Positions 5,786-7,266 of a stretch of 7,266 nt of DNA are shown piece after piece. Source of the stretch: Opitutaceae bacterium. GTDB taxonomy: Bacteria; Verrucomicrobiota; Verrucomicrobiia; Opitutales; Opitutaceae. The stretch covers positions 1-7,266 of the forward strand of contig JAHFTG010000108.1 of NCBI GenBank assembly GCA_023269455.1. Direction: 5' to 3'. A program made the translations under genes and the position numbers. The notes under the pieces are model-generated. The model saw only the letters and a program-made list of their open reading frames with translations, made no database searches and was not told the DNA's origin. The stretch's first letter is position 1, and each line of letters opens with the position of its first letter.

Positions 5786-6379
5786 ATGTCCCCCGCCTTC
5801 AAAGAATGGCAGGTCATCACCGAGGCGCTCGGGGCGGGCGAGCAGATCATCATCCTGCGCAAAGGCGGCATCTCCGAAGGCCGTGATGGTTTTCAAGTGG
5901 ACGCGAAACGCTTCTGGCTCTTCCCCACTCAATTTCACGCCCAGCGCGAGAAGACCAAGCCCGCCGCCGCGAAATGGTTCCCGACCACGTCGTCCCTCGC
6001 CGAAGCACCCGCGACCATCACGCTCAGTTATTTCGTGGATCTCGTAGGAACCACATTCCTCAATAACTGGGACGCCGTAGCCGCGCTCGACCCGTTCCAC
6101 TTCTGGACCGAGGACGCCGTCCGCGAAAAATTCGACTGGAGCCAGACGCCCGGCCTTCACGTCTTGATCGTGCGCGTCCACCGCCTGCACGCGCCCGTTA
6201 CCTTCGCGATCACCCCAGAAATTTCCGGCTGCAAATCCTGGATCGGGCTCCCCCAAGTTTTCAGCACCCTCCCAAGCGCTCCCGTTTTGGACGACGCCAC
6301 CTTCGCCCAACGCGTAGCCGAGCTCCCCCTCTTCTCTGAAGCTCCCGGCGGCATCAGCCGCCCTTCCGCTAAACCGTGA
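5786..6379 (+). CDS. DUF1802 family protein of unknown function
   Basis: This is a 197-residue soluble protein without a signal peptide or membrane segment. It matches the DUF1802 pattern as I recall it: FKEWQVITEAL (5-15), ILRKGGISE (23-31), a FWLFPTQFHAQ segment (43-53), an aromatic-rich FHFWTEDAVREKFDW middle (about 104-118), and GLHVLIVRVHRL (122-133). The family has no established function. The last 11 residues (187-197) and the stop codon lie inside repeat copy 2, so the natural C-terminus has apparently been replaced or extended by the repeat. The ATG at 5786 places the conserved FKEW close to the N-terminus, as in the family, and follows the heptamer array by 11 bp. It converges on mpl. 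Confidence 0.85.
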   Translation: MSPAFKEWQVITEALGAGEQIIILRKGGISEGRDGFQVDAKRFWLFPTQFHAQREKTKPAAAKWFPTTSSLAEAPATITLSYFVDLVGTTFLNNWDAVAALDPFHFWTEDAVREKFDWSQTPGLHVLIVRVHRLHAPVTFAITPEISGCKSWIGLPQVFSTLPSAPVLDDATFAQRVAELPLFSEAPGGISRPSAKP

Positions 6380-6449
6380 AGGCCATTGGCCGAAACCGCT
6401 CCCACCGAATCGCCCCATTGGGCGATTCTCTTAGTGGTTAAAAACTCCG
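6344..6449 (+). repeat. 106-bp dispersed intergenic repeat, copy 2
   Basis: This is the second copy of the 3121-3226 element, in the same orientation. It again spans the junction of a plus-strand gene and a convergent minus-strand gene (DUF1802 and mpl). The outer 6-bp stem (6347-6352/6357-6362) and the 9-bp stem (6407-6415/6420-6428) are unchanged. The 7-bp middle stem of copy 1 is broken here: bases 6369 and 6371 differ on its left side, and 6388 differs on its right without restoring pairing. Unlike copy 1, it overlaps coding sequence for its first 36 bp. Confidence 0.93.
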
Positions 6450-6479
6450 ACTCCACTCCGTGTCCTCATCGTTCAACCC

Positions 6480-7266
6480 TCACCCCGCCCGCGCCGCCGT
6501 CGCATACTTCGCGATGATCCCATCGAAGCTCCCGTTAGAAAAGAAAACCACCACGCGAGCCTTGCCCGATCCCGCCGGCAGCGTCGCGGCCACCAGTTTC
6601 GCCAGCAGCTCGGCATTCGTCGCCGCACTCACGCCCGTCCCACCCGCCGCCTGCACATGGGCGATCACCGCCTCGGCATCAAATCGCTCCCCCGCCTTCA
6701 GCTTGTCCGCACGATTCACCGCCCCGAGGTAAACCTCGTCTGCCAGCGCCAACGCGGACATGAACCCCGCCTGAAGCGTGTTCGTCCGCGCCGTGTTGCT
6801 GCGCGGCTCGAAGACCGCCGTGAGCACCGCGCCAGGAAACCGATTACGGAACGACCTCAGCGTCTCCGCCAGCGCCGTCGGATGATGCCCGAAATCCTCT
6901 ATGACCGTGAGCGCAGGCGTGCTCATCAAAACTTCCTGCCTCCGCTTCACCCCGCGAAAACGCGTCAGCGCATCCAGCTTGAGCGCGGCAGGATCAGAGA
7001 CATCGAGCGAAAGCCACGCCGCCGTCGCCGCCATCGCCGCGTTGCGTGCGTTGTAGAGCCCCGGAGTCGTCCACTTTACCTCATGCCAAAGCGCCCCGCG
7101 CCAAAGTAGTTTAAAACTCACTCCCTCCGACCTCTCAGAAAAATCCACGATGCGCACGTCGTTGCTCTCGCCTGTGCCGACGCGAACCACCCGTGTCCAA
7201 GGCAACGGCCCGAGCGCCTTCAGGTTCTCATCATCACCGTTCATCACCGTGAAACCGTTGCGCGGC
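6480..7266 (-). CDS. mpl: UDP-N-acetylmuramate:L-Ala-gamma-D-Glu-meso-DAP ligase Mpl (C-terminal part, runs off the right edge)
   Basis: Mpl is a cytoplasmic Mur-ligase relative. It uses ATP to join tripeptide recovered from old peptidoglycan to UDP-MurNAc, feeding murein recycling. About 262 C-terminal residues are present. The frame stays open to position 7266 without a stop, so the GTG and ATG near 7242-7247 are internal and the N-terminal UDP- and ATP-binding part is outside the window. Visible motifs are PGLYNARNAAMAA of the central domain, RFRGVKRRQEV, EDFGHHPTAL and FEPRSNTARTN. The ending FFSNGSFDGI matches Mpl's SNGGFGGI-type motif. The GVKRR plus DFxHHPTA combination favours Mpl over MurC. 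Its presence implies a DAP-type, Gram-negative-like cell wall with recycling. Confidence 0.9.
   Translation of the reverse strand, partial: PRNGFTVMNGDDENLKALGPLPWTRVVRVGTGESNDVRIVDFSERSEGVSFKLLWRGALWHEVKWTTPGLYNARNAAMAATAAWLSLDVSDPAALKLDALTRFRGVKRRQEVLMSTPALTVIEDFGHHPTALAETLRSFRNRFPGAVLTAVFEPRSNTARTNTLQAGFMSALALADEVYLGAVNRADKLKAGERFDAEAVIAHVQAAGGTGVSAATNAELLAKLVAATLPAGSGKARVVVFFSNGSFDGIIAKYATAARAG

Noticed and set aside
5768..6418. Minus-strand open frame (216 codons) opposite the DUF1802 gene
   Set aside because: It is an antisense shadow; the plus frame carries recognisable family motifs and this one does not.

Overview
The window is about 7.3 kb of GC-rich bacterial chromosome in which most third codon positions are C or G. 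Six protein genes lie wholly inside it, a seventh runs off the right edge, and the last codons of a probable eighth are cut by the left edge. The gene set and codon bias suggest a member of the Verrucomicrobiota, most likely near the Opitutaceae. It includes a conserved-looking tiny basic protein, a period-7 repeat class, and an Rsm22-type methyltransferase next to rsmG. This placement is inference from recall, not from a search. No plasmid, phage, CRISPR, tRNA or rRNA feature is visible.

Layout from left to right. Positions 1-48 hold a probable 3' end of a plus-strand gene. A minus-strand gene (57-2021) encodes an exported protein with a LolA-like N-terminal half, a trypsin-like serine protease domain with an intact His-Asp-Ser triad, and a helical C-terminal tail. 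Only 20 bp away, in divergent orientation, is an Rsm22/METTL17-type methyltransferase (2042-3118) with four cysteines placed like iron-sulfur ligands. It converges on rsmG (3237-3905, minus), the 16S rRNA m7G527 methyltransferase. Divergent from rsmG is a 38-residue, very basic protein (4036-4152) followed by a strong intrinsic terminator (4176-4204). Then come rimO (4256-5668), which methylthiolates ribosomal protein uS12, and a DUF1802 protein (5786-6379). The last gene is the C-terminal part of mpl (6480 to the right edge, minus), a murein-peptide recycling ligase.

The functional theme of the middle is the ribosome: an rRNA methyltransferase (rsmG), a ribosomal-protein modifier (rimO), a probable ribosome-assembly methyltransferase (Rsm22-like) and a tiny polycation that may bind rRNA. 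They are on different strands and do not form one operon, so the link is thematic.

The most notable non-coding structure is a 106-bp sequence present twice (3121-3226 and 6344-6449) at 102/106 identity. Both copies are in the same orientation and both lie between a plus-strand gene and a convergent minus-strand gene. The second copy supplies the last 11 codons and the stop of the DUF1802 gene. A second class consists of degenerate 7-bp tandem repeats: an inverted pair of arrays between rimO and the DUF1802 gene, and a five-unit array inside the Rsm22-like coding sequence. None of the six complete genes has a recognisable Shine-Dalgarno sequence before its start.

I see no clear new defence or mobile system. 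The duplicated convergent-junction repeat and the heptamer arrays are the parts most likely to be undescribed.
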